NCBI RefSeq assembly: GCF_002920915.1
Contig: NZ_PQVF01000009.1
Coordinates: 141,193-205,192 of the forward strand
From: Solitalea longa
GTDB lineage: Bacteria > Bacteroidota > Bacteroidia > Sphingobacteriales > Sphingobacteriaceae
Direction: 5' to 3'
DNA: 64,000 nt
Shown here: positions 8,632 through 18,214 of the stretch, one piece after another
Numbering within the stretch: the first letter of the stretch is position 1
Layout of the letters: every line of letters starts with the position of its first letter
Made by a program: the position numbers and the translations under genes
The notes under the pieces: model-generated
What the model was told of the DNA's origin: nothing
Database searches by the model: none
Seen by the model: the letters and a program-made list of their open reading frames with translations, nothing else

Positions 8632-8664
8632 TAGTTTATAAATTGAAGGCTAAATGTAATGCAA

Positions 8665-8702
8665 AAAAGGAGGATCGCCCAAATTCAGGGAGTCCTCCTT
8701 TT
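8665..8702 (-). terminator. Terminator of rpiB
   Basis: A 10-bp stem (aaaaggagga / tcctcctttt) with a GC-rich inner part, followed on the minus strand by a run of T residues. It lies just past the rpiB stop. Confidence 0.85.
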
Positions 8703-8723
8703 GTAACTTTTATAATGGTTGTA

Positions 8724-9155
8724 TTAAACGCAGTCGATTTTATTAACGCGGTTTGCGTGACGACCACCTTCAAATGGAGAAGCAATAAACTTCTTCGCAA
8801 TTTCTTTCGCCTCATCTAATGAAACAAAACGGGCAGGAATACAAACCACGTTAGCATCATTATGACCTCTGGCCAACTCAGCCAGTTCCGGTTTCCAGCA
8901 AATGGCCGCTCTAATACCGGCATGTTTATTAGCGGTAATAGCAACCCCATTAGCGCTGCCGCAAATTAAAATACCCAAATCAGCCTCTTTTGCCAATACC
9001 GATTTTGCAAGCGGATGCACATAATCAGGATAATCAACTGAATCGGTTGAGAATGGGCCAAAATCTTTTGTTTCAACGCCTTCAGCTGCCAATGCTTCAA
9101 TTAAGGCTTTCTTGTACTCATAACCGGCGTGATCGCCTCCTAATGCAATTTTCAT
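8724..9155 (-). CDS. rpiB: Ribose-5-phosphate isomerase B
   Basis: 143 residues, the normal RpiB size. It interconverts ribose-5-phosphate and ribulose-5-phosphate in the pentose phosphate pathway. Visible motifs are GGDHAGYE at 6-13 (D8, H9), the catalytic cysteine C65 in ILICGSANGVAI, and R96-G-H98-N-D (ELARGHNDANV), which binds the phosphate and base. A second cysteine, C105, lies in VVCIPARF. It is cytoplasmic. tatC lies about 100 bases upstream on the same strand. Some RpiB homologues act on allose- or galactose-6-phosphate; nothing here favours that. Confidence 0.94.
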   Translation of the reverse strand: MKIALGGDHAGYEYKKALIEALAAEGVETKDFGPFSTDSVDYPDYVHPLAKSVLAKEADLGILICGSANGVAITANKHAGIRAAICWKPELAELARGHNDANVVCIPARFVSLDEAKEIAKKFIASPFEGGRHANRVNKIDCV

Positions 9156-9222
9156 TTTTATTGTTTATTTAAGGTCTACCCTAATCCCAAGGAAAAGAGA
9201 TAGATCGGTTGTTACTTTTATG

Positions 9223-9246
9223 AACCATGGACCATTAACCATGGAC
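9223..9246. repeat. Short direct repeat of aaccatggac
   Basis: Two exact 10-bp copies (9223-9232 and 9237-9246) lie between the tatC stop and the rpiB start. Each contains the palindrome CCATGG. Simple repeated words of this kind recur in intergenic DNA of this window. Confidence 0.6.
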
Positions 9247-9255
9247 TTTCAATTA

Positions 9256-10137
9256 TTAGCTATTATAAAACTCCGCTTCTTTCTTTGCCCTGTTTCTCGC
9301 TACTCCTGCAGATACTAAAATACTGATTTCGAACAAGATAAACAGCGGAATAGAAACAATGGTCTGGGTCATCATATCAGGACTTGGAGTAATAAAAGCC
9401 GAAACAAGCAGGATCAGCACCACTGCGAAACGACGGTTACTGCGCAAAAACTTAGGCGTAACCAACCCTATTTTAGAAAGAAAATAGATAACAATGGGCA
9501 GTTCAAAGGTTAAGCCGCAACCAAGTGACAAGGTTCCTACCGTCGACAGGTATGAATCCAAGGAGATTTGGTTAATAATTTCGGCACTTACCGTATACGA
9601 GCCCAAAAAGTTGATGGTAAGCGGAACGATAATGAAATACCCAAACAGCACTCCCAAACCAAACAACAATGAAGTGAAGAAGATCAAACCATTAGCATAC
9701 TTGCGTTCTTTATCAGCTAAAGCCGGTTTAATAAATCGCCATAACTCCCAAATGAAATAAGGGAAAGCAAGTGCTAAACCTACCAAAATAGATGACGTAA
9801 GGTGAATCATAAACTGACCGGCAAGCTCGGTGTTCATGATCACAAAATTGATCTTATTAACACAAAAATCAGGAATATTATACTTACTGGCAACCTCGCA
9901 CATTTTACGGTAGGTCCAAAAATCAGTATTCTTTGGCCCGAGTATCACCTTATCAAAAATGACCTCTTTATAGCTGAATGCTATTCCGGTAAAAACTGAG
10001 ATGGCAATGACAGAACGGATAAGGTGCCACCTTAATTCTTCAAGATGGTCGAAAAACGACATTTCCGACTCAATGGTATGCTTATCCTTTAAAACGTATT
10101 TAGTAATGAGGTTTTCTCGCCTGCTATTATCAGCCAT
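9256..10137 (-). CDS. tatC: Sec-independent translocase subunit TatC
   Basis: 293 residues with six membrane helices. TatC is the twin-arginine signal receptor of the Tat export system. The conserved cytoplasmic N-terminal motif FFDHLEELRWHLIRS is at about 28-42, and the first-loop signature FPYFIWELWRFIKPAL is present, as is LTFELPIVIYFL. Between helices 1 and 2 lies a longer periplasmic loop with two cysteines (MCEVASKYNIPDFCVN), a feature often seen in Bacteroidota TatC. No tatA is adjacent. It precedes rpiB on the same strand. Confidence 0.96.
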   Translation of the reverse strand: MADNSRRENLITKYVLKDKHTIESEMSFFDHLEELRWHLIRSVIAISVFTGIAFSYKEVIFDKVILGPKNTDFWTYRKMCEVASKYNIPDFCVNKINFVIMNTELAGQFMIHLTSSILVGLALAFPYFIWELWRFIKPALADKERKYANGLIFFTSLLFGLGVLFGYFIIVPLTINFLGSYTVSAEIINQISLDSYLSTVGTLSLGCGLTFELPIVIYFLSKIGLVTPKFLRSNRRFAVVLILLVSAFITPSPDMMTQTIVSIPLFILFEISILVSAGVARNRAKKEAEFYNS

Positions 10138-10225
10138 GTAAAATTATTGAGCTGCAAAAATACTTAAATCAATGAATTTTGAATGAAGTTATTTAGATCA
10201 GCTTTTTCTAACAAGCAGGCTGGAT

Positions 10226-11251
10226 TTACATGCTCAATGTTTTGTTGTTTAGGTACAGTTTGGTGTTAAGCGTTTTAGATTGAAACTCGGTTACAGGGTA
10301 TTTACTTTCGATAAGTTGGATGAGCAAGTCGGTGGCAAGCCTGCCCATTTCAAAAGCAGGTTGACGAACACAGGTTAACGATGGGTCGAACAGTTCAACC
10401 ACATCGGAATTAGAAAAACCTGCAATTAAAATGTCTTTGGAAAGCGGATTAAACTTTTTAATAGCTGAAAGACAACCCACACTCAGACGGTCGCTCGATA
10501 CAAAAATTGCTTCGGGTTTATCGCGTCCGGTAACCAACTGCTTAACCGCTTCTTCCACCTCATCGTATTTGCGGCCCCCATGATGGCAGTACTGCACATA
10601 CTCTTCATTAAATGCAATTCCATGTTTTTCCAAAGCCGCTTTATATCCACTCATGCGCTCTTTGGTGATCGACAAGTGTGGCGCATTGCCCAAATGAGCA
10701 ATCTTTTTAACGCCGTTTTTTATCAGTAACTCGGTAACATCAAAAGATCCCTGGAAATTGTTGGCCGTTACCTTATGCGTGTTGATTTCATCAATTACAC
10801 GATCGAAGAAAACAATTGGCAAGCCCTTGTTATGCATTTCGAGGATGTGCGCATAATCGGTAGTTTCGGCAGCCATTGAGATCAGCAAACCATCAACCGA
10901 ACGGTTGGCAAGGTGCTTAACGTTGATCACCTCACGCTCAAAGGAATCGTGGCTTTGCGAAATGATAACGTGATAACCCTTATCGTAAGCAATAGACTCC
11001 ACTCCATTGATCGCCTGCGAAAAGAAATTATTGGCCACTTCGCACACTATCACACCAATGGAATAAGTTCTTCTTTCTTTCAAACTTAATGCAATAGGAT
11101 TAGGCTTGTAATTGATCTTTTGAGCATAATCCATCACAATTTTCTTTGTTTCCTCACTGATCTCGTAGCCGTCTCTTAAAGCTCTGGAAACAGTTGAAAT
11201 TGAAAATCCCAATTCCTTGGCAATGTCCTTTATGGTTGTTGGTTTAAACAT
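10226..11251 (-). CDS. LacI-family regulator of the pectin locus
   Basis: 341 residues. The N-terminal helix-turn-helix (TTIKDIAKELGFSISTVSRALRD, 5-27) and hinge (YKPNPIALSLK) are classic LacI/GalR. A periplasmic-binding-protein-like effector domain follows (IGVIVCEVANNFFSQAINGVE, VDGLLIS, GFSNSDVVELFDPSLTCVRQP). It should bind a palindromic operator as a dimer. The palindrome AACGTTACCGGTAACGTT occurs at 16222 and 19965 and nowhere else that I saw. The gene is the first of the pectin locus, downstream of susD on the same strand behind a terminator. The effector is probably a galacturonate or KDG-pathway metabolite; that is inferred from context. Confidence 0.92.
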   Translation of the reverse strand: MFKPTTIKDIAKELGFSISTVSRALRDGYEISEETKKIVMDYAQKINYKPNPIALSLKERRTYSIGVIVCEVANNFFSQAINGVESIAYDKGYHVIISQSHDSFEREVINVKHLANRSVDGLLISMAAETTDYAHILEMHNKGLPIVFFDRVIDEINTHKVTANNFQGSFDVTELLIKNGVKKIAHLGNAPHLSITKERMSGYKAALEKHGIAFNEEYVQYCHHGGRKYDEVEEAVKQLVTGRDKPEAIFVSSDRLSVGCLSAIKKFNPLSKDILIAGFSNSDVVELFDPSLTCVRQPAFEMGRLATDLLIQLIESKYPVTEFQSKTLNTKLYLNNKTLSM

Positions 11252-11373
11252 GTTGGTTTTCTGAAATCATTTAAGCATTGCAGAACACAACAATAGGATT
11301 ATTATTGTGATTTTTGAATAATAATAGTGATATTTTTTTTACCCGAAGGAAATTTATCTTCTTTGAAAAACAT

Positions 11374-11405
11374 AAAGCCGCCCCAGATTAAGCTGAGACG
11401 GCTTT
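11374..11405 (-). terminator. Terminator of the susC-susD transcript
   Basis: A stem aaagccg / cggcttt with an 18-nt loop, followed on the minus strand by a T-rich stretch. It lies 23 bases past the susD stop. Confidence 0.75.
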
Positions 11406-11427
11406 GTTGTTATGACTACTTTATCGA

Positions 11428-13083
11428 TTAATTATAACCTAAATTTTGTTTGAACTCGTCTTTATTTGAAACGGCATCCAATTGTTTTTGAGGAATTGGT
11501 CTCAACATATGATAATCCATAATTTTAGCTCCGGCGTCAGGGTTGTAAGCTTTAACACGCTGAATCAGTTTATTGGTTCTCTTTAAATCGAACCATCTCA
11601 TTTGCTCGCCTGCAAACTCACGCGCTCTTTCATCCAAGATAAAGTCGATGTTAATTTGATCAGGCAATACCTGCATTTGGGCAGTATGACCCGGAACAGC
11701 CGCACGCGTTCTTAATATGTTCACTTGATCGGCAGCTTCAGCAAGGTTTCCAAGGTTCATTTCGGCCTCAGCTGCAATCAGGTACATTTCAGCTAAACGA
11801 ATAACAAATACGTCGCGTGCACTTTGCGCCTCAGCAATGGTTGGACGGGTTGGATCATCAAATTTTTGCAAGGTAACGTAATGCAAACGATCATTTGGTG
11901 TCCCATCAGCCTTATATACTTTACTTAAATCGTAAGTTCGGTATTTTTTAGTTGCTTCAACCACATTCGGAATTTCGTATTTGGTACAATACACAGCCGT
12001 ATCACCAATTGCTAAACCTTTTGCAGCATCTACTTTATTTGCGTACCACACTGTTTTAAACGATGCATTGTAACGCGCATCATCTTTTTCATTAAAGAGA
12101 TTTAACAAAAACAAAGTAGGCATATAACGATCGAACGGACGTCCATTGGCAATATCGCGGAACATACCCGGCTGATCGTCATATTTCATCATAAATAACA
12201 AGTGCCCGTTATTGCTTCCACGGTTATGACCATCAGGATAAAGAACCGGATCGGTTAAATCGTTTAAGCTTAGGTTGGTTGAATAGTTAACCGCCCAAAT
12301 AACTTCTTTATTTACGAGGTTAGCCATATTCCATAAATCGGCATACTTTGGTAACAATTGAAGACCATAGCTACTGATTACTTTTTTAGCTAGATCTGCT
12401 GCTTCTCTGTTTTTACCACGAGTAAGATACATGCGTGCCAAAAATGCTTCAGCAGCCTGTTTGGTTACACGTCCATAATTGGTGGTGGTAGTTGGCAGGT
12501 TTTGGTTTGCAGTAGCAAAAGCCAGATCATCAAAGATCAATTCGTAGAATTTTTCAACCGCGGTTTTATTGGCAATTGTTGTAAAGGAAGTAGTTTCCTG
12601 AGTTGACAAATGCACTCCGCCCCAGGTTTCAACAATATGCCAGTAATAAAATGCACGTAAGAAACGAAGTTCCGCTTCGCGTGTTTTTTGCAGTTCAGCC
12701 GAAAGGCCCGATTTACTTACATTATTGATACCTGAATTACAAAGGTTCACCGCTGCGTACAAACGGGTCCATTCAATTTCCAGGGCCTCCTGGTTAGATT
12801 GTAAGTTGTTATAGTTCGATAGATCAAGGTAAACATCTCCGGCCCCACTCGTCCAGATATCGGTTCCCATTTCCGAAATGTTATAACCATACTCTTTTCC
12901 GTACCACCAACGGGTGTACGAATAAGCAGCATTTACCAAACTCTCAAAACCTGCCGGGGTGGTGTACACGGTTTTATCCGTCAATCCACTCGGATTGTAT
13001 TCATTCAGCTCTTTTTCACAAGAGATATTTACTGTACCCAATAAGGTAAGCACAGCGGCTATTTTTAATATTTTATGTTTCAT
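11428..13083 (-). CDS. susD: SusD/RagB-family glycan-binding lipoprotein
   Basis: 551 residues from the ATG at 13083. This start gives a proper lipoprotein signal (MKHKILKIAAVLTLLGTVNISC, lipid cysteine C22). An upstream in-frame GTG at 13101 would add six residues and spoil the signal. SusD proteins are helical TPR-like lipoproteins that cap a SusC barrel and capture oligosaccharides. Typical features are YNPSGLTDKTVYTT near the N-terminus, the helix LRFLRAFYYWHIV, and a C-terminal FILDERAREFAGEQMRWFDLKR followed by RPIPQKQLD. The stop of susC lies 18 bases upstream. The ligand is presumably pectic oligosaccharide, given the neighbours. Confidence 0.95.
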   Translation of the reverse strand: MKHKILKIAAVLTLLGTVNISCEKELNEYNPSGLTDKTVYTTPAGFESLVNAAYSYTRWWYGKEYGYNISEMGTDIWTSGAGDVYLDLSNYNNLQSNQEALEIEWTRLYAAVNLCNSGINNVSKSGLSAELQKTREAELRFLRAFYYWHIVETWGGVHLSTQETTSFTTIANKTAVEKFYELIFDDLAFATANQNLPTTTTNYGRVTKQAAEAFLARMYLTRGKNREAADLAKKVISSYGLQLLPKYADLWNMANLVNKEVIWAVNYSTNLSLNDLTDPVLYPDGHNRGSNNGHLLFMMKYDDQPGMFRDIANGRPFDRYMPTLFLLNLFNEKDDARYNASFKTVWYANKVDAAKGLAIGDTAVYCTKYEIPNVVEATKKYRTYDLSKVYKADGTPNDRLHYVTLQKFDDPTRPTIAEAQSARDVFVIRLAEMYLIAAEAEMNLGNLAEAADQVNILRTRAAVPGHTAQMQVLPDQINIDFILDERAREFAGEQMRWFDLKRTNKLIQRVKAYNPDAGAKIMDYHMLRPIPQKQLDAVSNKDEFKQNLGYN

Positions 13084-13101
13084 AACTCTGGATGTTAACA
13101 C

Positions 13102-16083
13102 TTAAAATTCAAGATTAATACCTGCAACAAATAAGCGGGTGAGTGGGTTAGTCAAAGAACCTGCACTTTCAGGATCGTAGCCATCCAAATCACTAATACA
13201 GAATAAGTTTTTACCCGTTACATAGATTTTTGCCCTTTGTACTGACAGTTTACTAATCAGCGATTTAGGCAAATTATAACCTAATGAAACACTTCTGAGT
13301 TTAATAAATGAACCATCCATATAACCTAATGTACTAGCATATGGCAATGAGGTAAACGAAACAGCTGTGGTTGGTCTTGGCCAGTCGTTGGTTGGATTTT
13401 CTGGTGTCCAGTACGATACAGTTGCACTGTTCTCAATACCCTGAGGGTCGAAACGCGACATATAAGCCGAGTTAATGGTTTGACCCATACGCGCATAGAT
13501 GTAGAAACTGAATTCGAAATTTTTGAAGGTAAGATCACTATTAAAACCTCCGCTCCAGCTTGGCACTGCCGATCCGATAACTTTACGATCATGTATGTTA
13601 TCAATTACACCATCGTCGTCTTGGTCTTTAATTTTAATATCACCCGGTTTTTTACCGTATTTGGTTGCCTGGTCAAGCTCAGAATTTTGCCAGATACCTA
13701 CTTTCTCAAAATCATAGAATGAGTTTACCGGCGAACCTACCACCAAGAATTTTGGCGTGCTGGTGGTTCCCGTGTTAAGTACAGTAGCCCCATCAGTTAG
13801 TGCTACGATCTCTTCATTATTTTTGAAGAAGCTGAAGGTAGTTGCCCAGTTAAATGATGGTTTAACAATGTTTTGAGTGGTTAATGATAGCTCAATACCT
13901 TTATTGCGGGTTTTACCAATGTTTTGGGTGATTATCGATACGCCCGAAGTAAGCGGCATCACACGGTCATATAATAAATCAGAAGTTCTGGTATCATAAA
14001 CATCCACAGTACCGCTAACTCTGTTATTAAACAAACCGAAGTCAACACCAATATCAGTGGTAGCTGATTTCTCCCATTTCAAATCAGGGTTACCAATTTG
14101 TTTAGCGTAGGCAAAACCTGCAGCCGGAGAATCGCCATAAGCAAATGGTATACGCACTAATGAACTTTGCGAAGAGTATGCACTAACCGATGAGTTTCCG
14201 GAGATACCATAACTTGCTCTAACTTTCAAATCACTCATCACTTTCGAGTCTTTTAAAAAGTCTTCGGCAATTGGTCTCCAAGCACCAGCTACTGATGGGA
14301 AGAAATCCCATTTATTACCTTCACCTAATACCGAGGCACCGTCAAAACGACCGGTTAAGGTTAACAAGTACTTGCTTTTATATCCATAGTTCACACGACC
14401 GGCGTATGAAACCAAGGTGTTTTTATTATAGTTACTGTAGATGGATACATCCTGAGTAGAGTTGGCCAAAGCGTAGTACAACTGCGAAGTAAGCAACAGA
14501 TTACGGCCCAAAGCACTCGCTGTTTCGTTTTCGAATTTCAAATATGAACTAATACCTGTAACCGTCAACGAATGTCCTTTTAACTCTTTCTGATAGGTAA
14601 TAATGTTCTCCCAGCTCAGGTTACGTGAGTTAGTATTTGCATAGCTTGCTTCAGATGCCTGGCCAAAACGGGCAATAGTATTCGCCGACTTGAAAACACC
14701 CTGACGTGTGCTGCTGCTGTTAAATGAGAATACAGTACGGGCATTTAATCCTTTAAAAGGCTTAAGTTCAGCATAAAGTGTTGGGAACAATCGGGTGGTG
14801 CTTGCATTATCTTCAAAGGCACCATTTTGCTCATCGGCCAATGGGTTAATGTCTTTACCTTGGTTTGGAACCATGTTTAGGCTTCCATCCTCGTTAAATG
14901 CAAAGGTTAAAGGACTGATCTTGTTAGCCAGGTTCAATGGATCCTGACGGGTGCTTTGATTATTAAAAGTCACCTGGGTTTGCGTTCCTAAAGTAAGGTA
15001 GCGGTTCAGGTCATAATCCAAGTTCAACCTTCCGGTGTAACGCTGAAGGTTATCTAACATCAATACGCCTTTTTCGTTATAATAATCTAATGAAATATAT
15101 GAACGAAGCTTCTCACTGCCGGCTGTTAAACCTACCTGGTAATCTTGCTGCATCCCGTTATGAAGTAACAGGTCAGAGAAGTTGGTTTGAATATTATTAT
15201 TGATCGCGTCTAATTGTGTAGTGTTGAATATTTTCGAGTCATCGGCTGGGCTGGCCCATTTTCCGGTAGTTCTGTTTGCCTCTCTGGCTAAAGCTACATA
15301 ACCCGTAGCATCGTTAACCGATGGATAACCGGCAACTTTTGACATACCTGCATAGGTATTAAAACTAACTTTTGCTTTACCCGAAGTTCCTTTTTTAGTA
15401 GTAATGATAATTACGCCGTTTGCACCTCTTGATCCGTAAATGGCAGTAGAAGAAGCATCTTTCAACACCTCCATACTTTGTATATCATTTGAATTGATAT
15501 CCTGTACGTTAGAGTACTGAACACCATCAATAACATACAGCGGACCGTTACCGGCATTAATTGAACGTGTACCGCGTACGGTTACGTTCACACCTGCGTT
15601 ACTCGACCCACTGGTTCTGGTAATATCCAATCCTGGAACTTTACCCTGGATGGCTTCAACCACGTTTCCTGTAGGTATTTTCTTCAATTCCTCTGCTTTC
15701 AATGAGGTTACAGAACCAGTTAAGTCGCTCTTTTTCACAGCTCCATAACCAATTACCACTACCTCATCAAGGCCTTTGGCAACAGCGGTCATCTGCACAT
15801 TTATGCCTGTTTGGCCTTCGCTAACTTTTATTTCTCTTGTTCCGTAGCCGATATAGTTAAATACAAGGGTTACTTCTCCCGATGGGATGGAAATGCTGAA
15901 CATACCTTCGGCATCACTCGCTCCACCCATTGAACTCCCCTTTACAGATATGGTTACTGCAGGCAGAGGCTCATTGGTTTGAGCATCTGTAATCTTGCCT
16001 TTTAATTGGCGGTGTTGGGCCCACGCTACATAGTTAAACAGTAACAGGACTCCCATTAAGAGTACCATTTTTTTCATATTCAT
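13102..16083 (-). CDS. susC: SusC/RagA-family TonB-dependent outer membrane transporter
   Basis: 993 residues. A signal peptide (MNMKKMVLLMGVLLLFNYVAWAQ) is followed by a carboxypeptidase-like regulatory domain (about 26-105, LKGKITDAQTNEPLPAVTISVKG). The SusC plug comes next (GLDEVVVIGYGAVKKSDLTGSV, then PLYVIDGVQ and VLKDASSTAIYGSRGANGVIIITT), and then a 22-strand barrel ending in the aromatic LFVAGINLEF. It imports oligosaccharides across the outer membrane with the SusD partner. There is no sigma/anti-sigma pair here, so control is probably through the LacI palindrome at 16222, 139 bp upstream of the start. Confidence 0.97.
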   Translation of the reverse strand: MNMKKMVLLMGVLLLFNYVAWAQHRQLKGKITDAQTNEPLPAVTISVKGSSMGGASDAEGMFSISIPSGEVTLVFNYIGYGTREIKVSEGQTGINVQMTAVAKGLDEVVVIGYGAVKKSDLTGSVTSLKAEELKKIPTGNVVEAIQGKVPGLDITRTSGSSNAGVNVTVRGTRSINAGNGPLYVIDGVQYSNVQDINSNDIQSMEVLKDASSTAIYGSRGANGVIIITTKKGTSGKAKVSFNTYAGMSKVAGYPSVNDATGYVALAREANRTTGKWASPADDSKIFNTTQLDAINNNIQTNFSDLLLHNGMQQDYQVGLTAGSEKLRSYISLDYYNEKGVLMLDNLQRYTGRLNLDYDLNRYLTLGTQTQVTFNNQSTRQDPLNLANKISPLTFAFNEDGSLNMVPNQGKDINPLADEQNGAFEDNASTTRLFPTLYAELKPFKGLNARTVFSFNSSSTRQGVFKSANTIARFGQASEASYANTNSRNLSWENIITYQKELKGHSLTVTGISSYLKFENETASALGRNLLLTSQLYYALANSTQDVSIYSNYNKNTLVSYAGRVNYGYKSKYLLTLTGRFDGASVLGEGNKWDFFPSVAGAWRPIAEDFLKDSKVMSDLKVRASYGISGNSSVSAYSSQSSLVRIPFAYGDSPAAGFAYAKQIGNPDLKWEKSATTDIGVDFGLFNNRVSGTVDVYDTRTSDLLYDRVMPLTSGVSIITQNIGKTRNKGIELSLTTQNIVKPSFNWATTFSFFKNNEEIVALTDGATVLNTGTTSTPKFLVVGSPVNSFYDFEKVGIWQNSELDQATKYGKKPGDIKIKDQDDDGVIDNIHDRKVIGSAVPSWSGGFNSDLTFKNFEFSFYIYARMGQTINSAYMSRFDPQGIENSATVSYWTPENPTNDWPRPTTAVSFTSLPYASTLGYMDGSFIKLRSVSLGYNLPKSLISKLSVQRAKIYVTGKNLFCISDLDGYDPESAGSLTNPLTRLFVAGINLEF

Positions 16084-16458
16084 TATTTCTAAATTGGTTG
16101 ATAAGTTGGTTGCTTATACATTCATAATAGCGCCCGAAATGAAGGGTTTCATAGCTGACTTACCGACAAGTTTACATTTATTGAGTTCAAAAAAATCCGA
16201 TTTAGGCTAAAAAAGTTATGCAAACGTTACCGGTAACGTTTCTGTAGTACCACTTTTACACCTCTAATATTGAACTTCCTGCTTATTTTCCTACTTATCT
16301 CCCCTTACCCAACTGAAGTATGCTCTTATTTACCCCCTTTCCATTTTCTTTCCGAAATCGATTGCATAAATTTTCCCTTTTCATCTAAACCTTTTATTGG
16401 CTTAAATACTTACAATTGCCCAATCATTCATACTTATATTGAATTACAACCAATTACC
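16084..16458. promoter_or_regulatory. Divergent control region of the pectin locus
   Basis: This 375-bp gap separates minus-strand susC from the plus-strand rhamnogalacturonan acetylesterase gene. It must contain both promoters and carries the palindromic operator at 16222-16241. The frame upstream of the acetylesterase ATG stays open from 16270 but has no signal-peptide logic and is treated as leader. Confidence 0.7.
16222..16241. promoter_or_regulatory. LacI-type operator, copy 1
   Basis: A perfect 20-bp palindrome, aaacgttaccggtaacgttt, with the CG-centred symmetry usual for LacI/GalR operators. It lies between susC and the first plus-strand pectin gene, where one repressor could control both directions. 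The same core recurs at 19965-19982. Confidence 0.85.
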
Positions 16459-17214
16459 ATGATCAAATCATTCTATATTAAACCCGTACTCATGTCAGTT
16501 TTTTTGCTGATGTCCTTTCGCTTTACAGAGGAAAAAAGAATTACGGTTTACCTGATTGGCGATTCCACGATGTCGATCAAGGAACCTACCGCTTACCCGG
16601 AAACGGGCTGGGGTATGCCTTTCGCTGTTTTCTTCGACTCAACCGTTGTGGTTGATAACCGGGCGAAAAATGGGCGCAGCACCCGAACCTTTATCTCCGA
16701 AAACCGTTGGCAATCGGTTGCTGATCAGTTAAAGGAAGGCGATTATGTTTTTATTCAATTTGGACATAATGACGAATCGAAAGAGAAGGTTGATCGATAC
16801 ACCTCCCCTCAGGATTTTAAAGCTAACCTGAGCAGGTTCGTTAACGAAACACGCGCCCATAAGGCCAACCCCATACTTATTACCCCTGTGGCACGCCGCC
16901 GTTTTGATAATGCGGGAAAGGTTTTGGATTCGCATGGTGAATATGGTCCATTGGTAAGATCGCTTGCCGCTGAGCTGAATGTTCCATTGATCGATCTCCA
17001 AAAAGAGAGTGAAGCTTTATTACAAGAGTTCGGCAAGGATCAATCGGCCTTGCTATTTCTGCAGCTGCAACCCGGCGAACACCCCAACTATCCACTGGGG
17101 AAAATTGACAATACACATTTCAATGAATTGGGGGCCCGCAAAATTGCGCAGCTGGTTTTAGCCAATATCAAGGCGCAGCATATTCCTTTAGAAAATCATA
17201 TTGTAAAAAAATAA
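16459..17214 (+). CDS. Rhamnogalacturonan acetylesterase (SGNH, CE12-like)
   Basis: 251 residues from the ATG at 16459, chosen because it gives a short hydrophobic signal (MIKSFYIKPVLMSVFLLMSF) directly before the domain. The SGNH hydrolase blocks are clear: nucleophile S36 in YLIGDSTM, G72 in AKNGRST, N104 in FGHND, and D217/H220 in IDNTHF. FGHND and DNTHF are typical of rhamnogalacturonan acetylesterases, which remove acetyl groups from rhamnogalacturonan I so that backbone enzymes can work. It is first in the plus-strand block, 12 bases before the pectin methylesterase gene. The protein is exported; its exact location is unknown. Confidence 0.88.
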   Translation: MIKSFYIKPVLMSVFLLMSFRFTEEKRITVYLIGDSTMSIKEPTAYPETGWGMPFAVFFDSTVVVDNRAKNGRSTRTFISENRWQSVADQLKEGDYVFIQFGHNDESKEKVDRYTSPQDFKANLSRFVNETRAHKANPILITPVARRRFDNAGKVLDSHGEYGPLVRSLAAELNVPLIDLQKESEALLQEFGKDQSALLFLQLQPGEHPNYPLGKIDNTHFNELGARKIAQLVLANIKAQHIPLENHIVKK

Positions 17215-17226
17215 TCTTCTATATAG

Positions 17227-18189
17227 ATGAAAAAACTGATCACAGCCCTGGTGCTACTCCTTAGCTGCGCACAGGTATATAGCAAAACCGTAAAAAGCAT
17301 TGTGGTGGCTCAGGATGGAAGCGGTAATTTTAAAACGGTGCAAGAAGCGCTCAATACCGTTCCAAAGCATAATACCGAACGTATTGAGATTTTCATTAAA
17401 AAGGGTGTTTACAAAGAAAAGCTAAAGCTCGACACTACCCAGCATATGGTGAGCCTCATCGGCGAAAGCCTCAATGAGACCATACTCACCTACGATGATT
17501 TTTCGGGCAAAAAGGCTGCCGATGGAAGTACCCATACCACCAAAACCACCGCTTCGTTTTTCATTTTTGCTGATGATTTCCTGGCAACAAATATCACTTT
17601 CGAAAATACAGCCGGCGAAGTGGGACAAGCTGTGGCTGTAATGGTTTATGGTAACAGGGCCGTTTTTGTCAACTGCCGGTTTTTAGGTAACCAGGATACG
17701 CTTTATACCCAGGGTCAGCAAAGTAATCAGTACTATAAAAACTGTTATATAGAAGGCACTACCGACTTCATCTTCGGTTTTTCGGTGGCCGTGTTCGACA
17801 ATTGCCATATTCACAGTAAAAAGAACTCTTACATAACTGCTGCTTCAACTCCAGAGGGTAATTCATACGGATATGTTTTCATCAACTGTAAACTTACCGC
17901 TGCCGAAGGCATCAATGAAGTATACCTGGGCCGTCCGTGGCGGCCTTTTGCCAAAACAGTGTTTATTAATACTGAAATGGGTTCACACATTTTACCTGAA
18001 GGTTGGCACAACTGGAACAAGCCGGATGCTGAAAAGACGAGTTTGTATGCCGAGTATAATTCAAAAGGAATGGGCGGCAATACTGAAAAGCGCGTTTTAT
18101 GGTCACACCAACTGAGTAAAAAGGACAAAAGAAACTATAAGATCAAAACTGTTTTGGCTGATACCATCGGCTGGACCGCTAGAAAATAA
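17227..18189 (+). CDS. Pectin methylesterase (CE8)
   Basis: 320 residues with a signal peptide (MKKLITALVLLLSCAQVYS). It hydrolyses methyl esters of homogalacturonan, giving pectate and methanol. The right-handed beta-helix carries the CE8 residues: Q134 (GQAVAV), Q156 and D157 (LGNQDTLY), D180 (GTTDFIFG), and R236 with W238 (YLGRPWRP). The length is that of a single-domain enzyme with no pro-region. It lies between the acetylesterase and GH43 genes with gaps of 12 and 25 bases, so the three form one transcript. The product would be exported and work ahead of the GH28 enzyme. Confidence 0.95.
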   Translation: MKKLITALVLLLSCAQVYSKTVKSIVVAQDGSGNFKTVQEALNTVPKHNTERIEIFIKKGVYKEKLKLDTTQHMVSLIGESLNETILTYDDFSGKKAADGSTHTTKTTASFFIFADDFLATNITFENTAGEVGQAVAVMVYGNRAVFVNCRFLGNQDTLYTQGQQSNQYYKNCYIEGTTDFIFGFSVAVFDNCHIHSKKNSYITAASTPEGNSYGYVFINCKLTAAEGINEVYLGRPWRPFAKTVFINTEMGSHILPEGWHNWNKPDAEKTSLYAEYNSKGMGGNTEKRVLWSHQLSKKDKRNYKIKTVLADTIGWTARK

Positions 18190-18214
18190 TATTCCCGGCT
18201 CATAAATCTTTCTA

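Noticed and set aside
13084..13101. GTG start for susD at 13101
   Set aside because: It would place six residues before a proper lipoprotein signal; ATG at 13083 fits the lipobox distance.
16270..16458. Upstream in-frame start of the rhamnogalacturonan acetylesterase
   Set aside because: The added 63 residues are not family-like and would put the signal peptide inside the protein; the ATG at 16459 is better.
17829..18128. Opposite-strand open frames inside the pectin genes (for example 17829-18128, 23850-24260, 27282-27629)
   Set aside because: They lie fully within well-supported genes and have no recognisable domain or start context.
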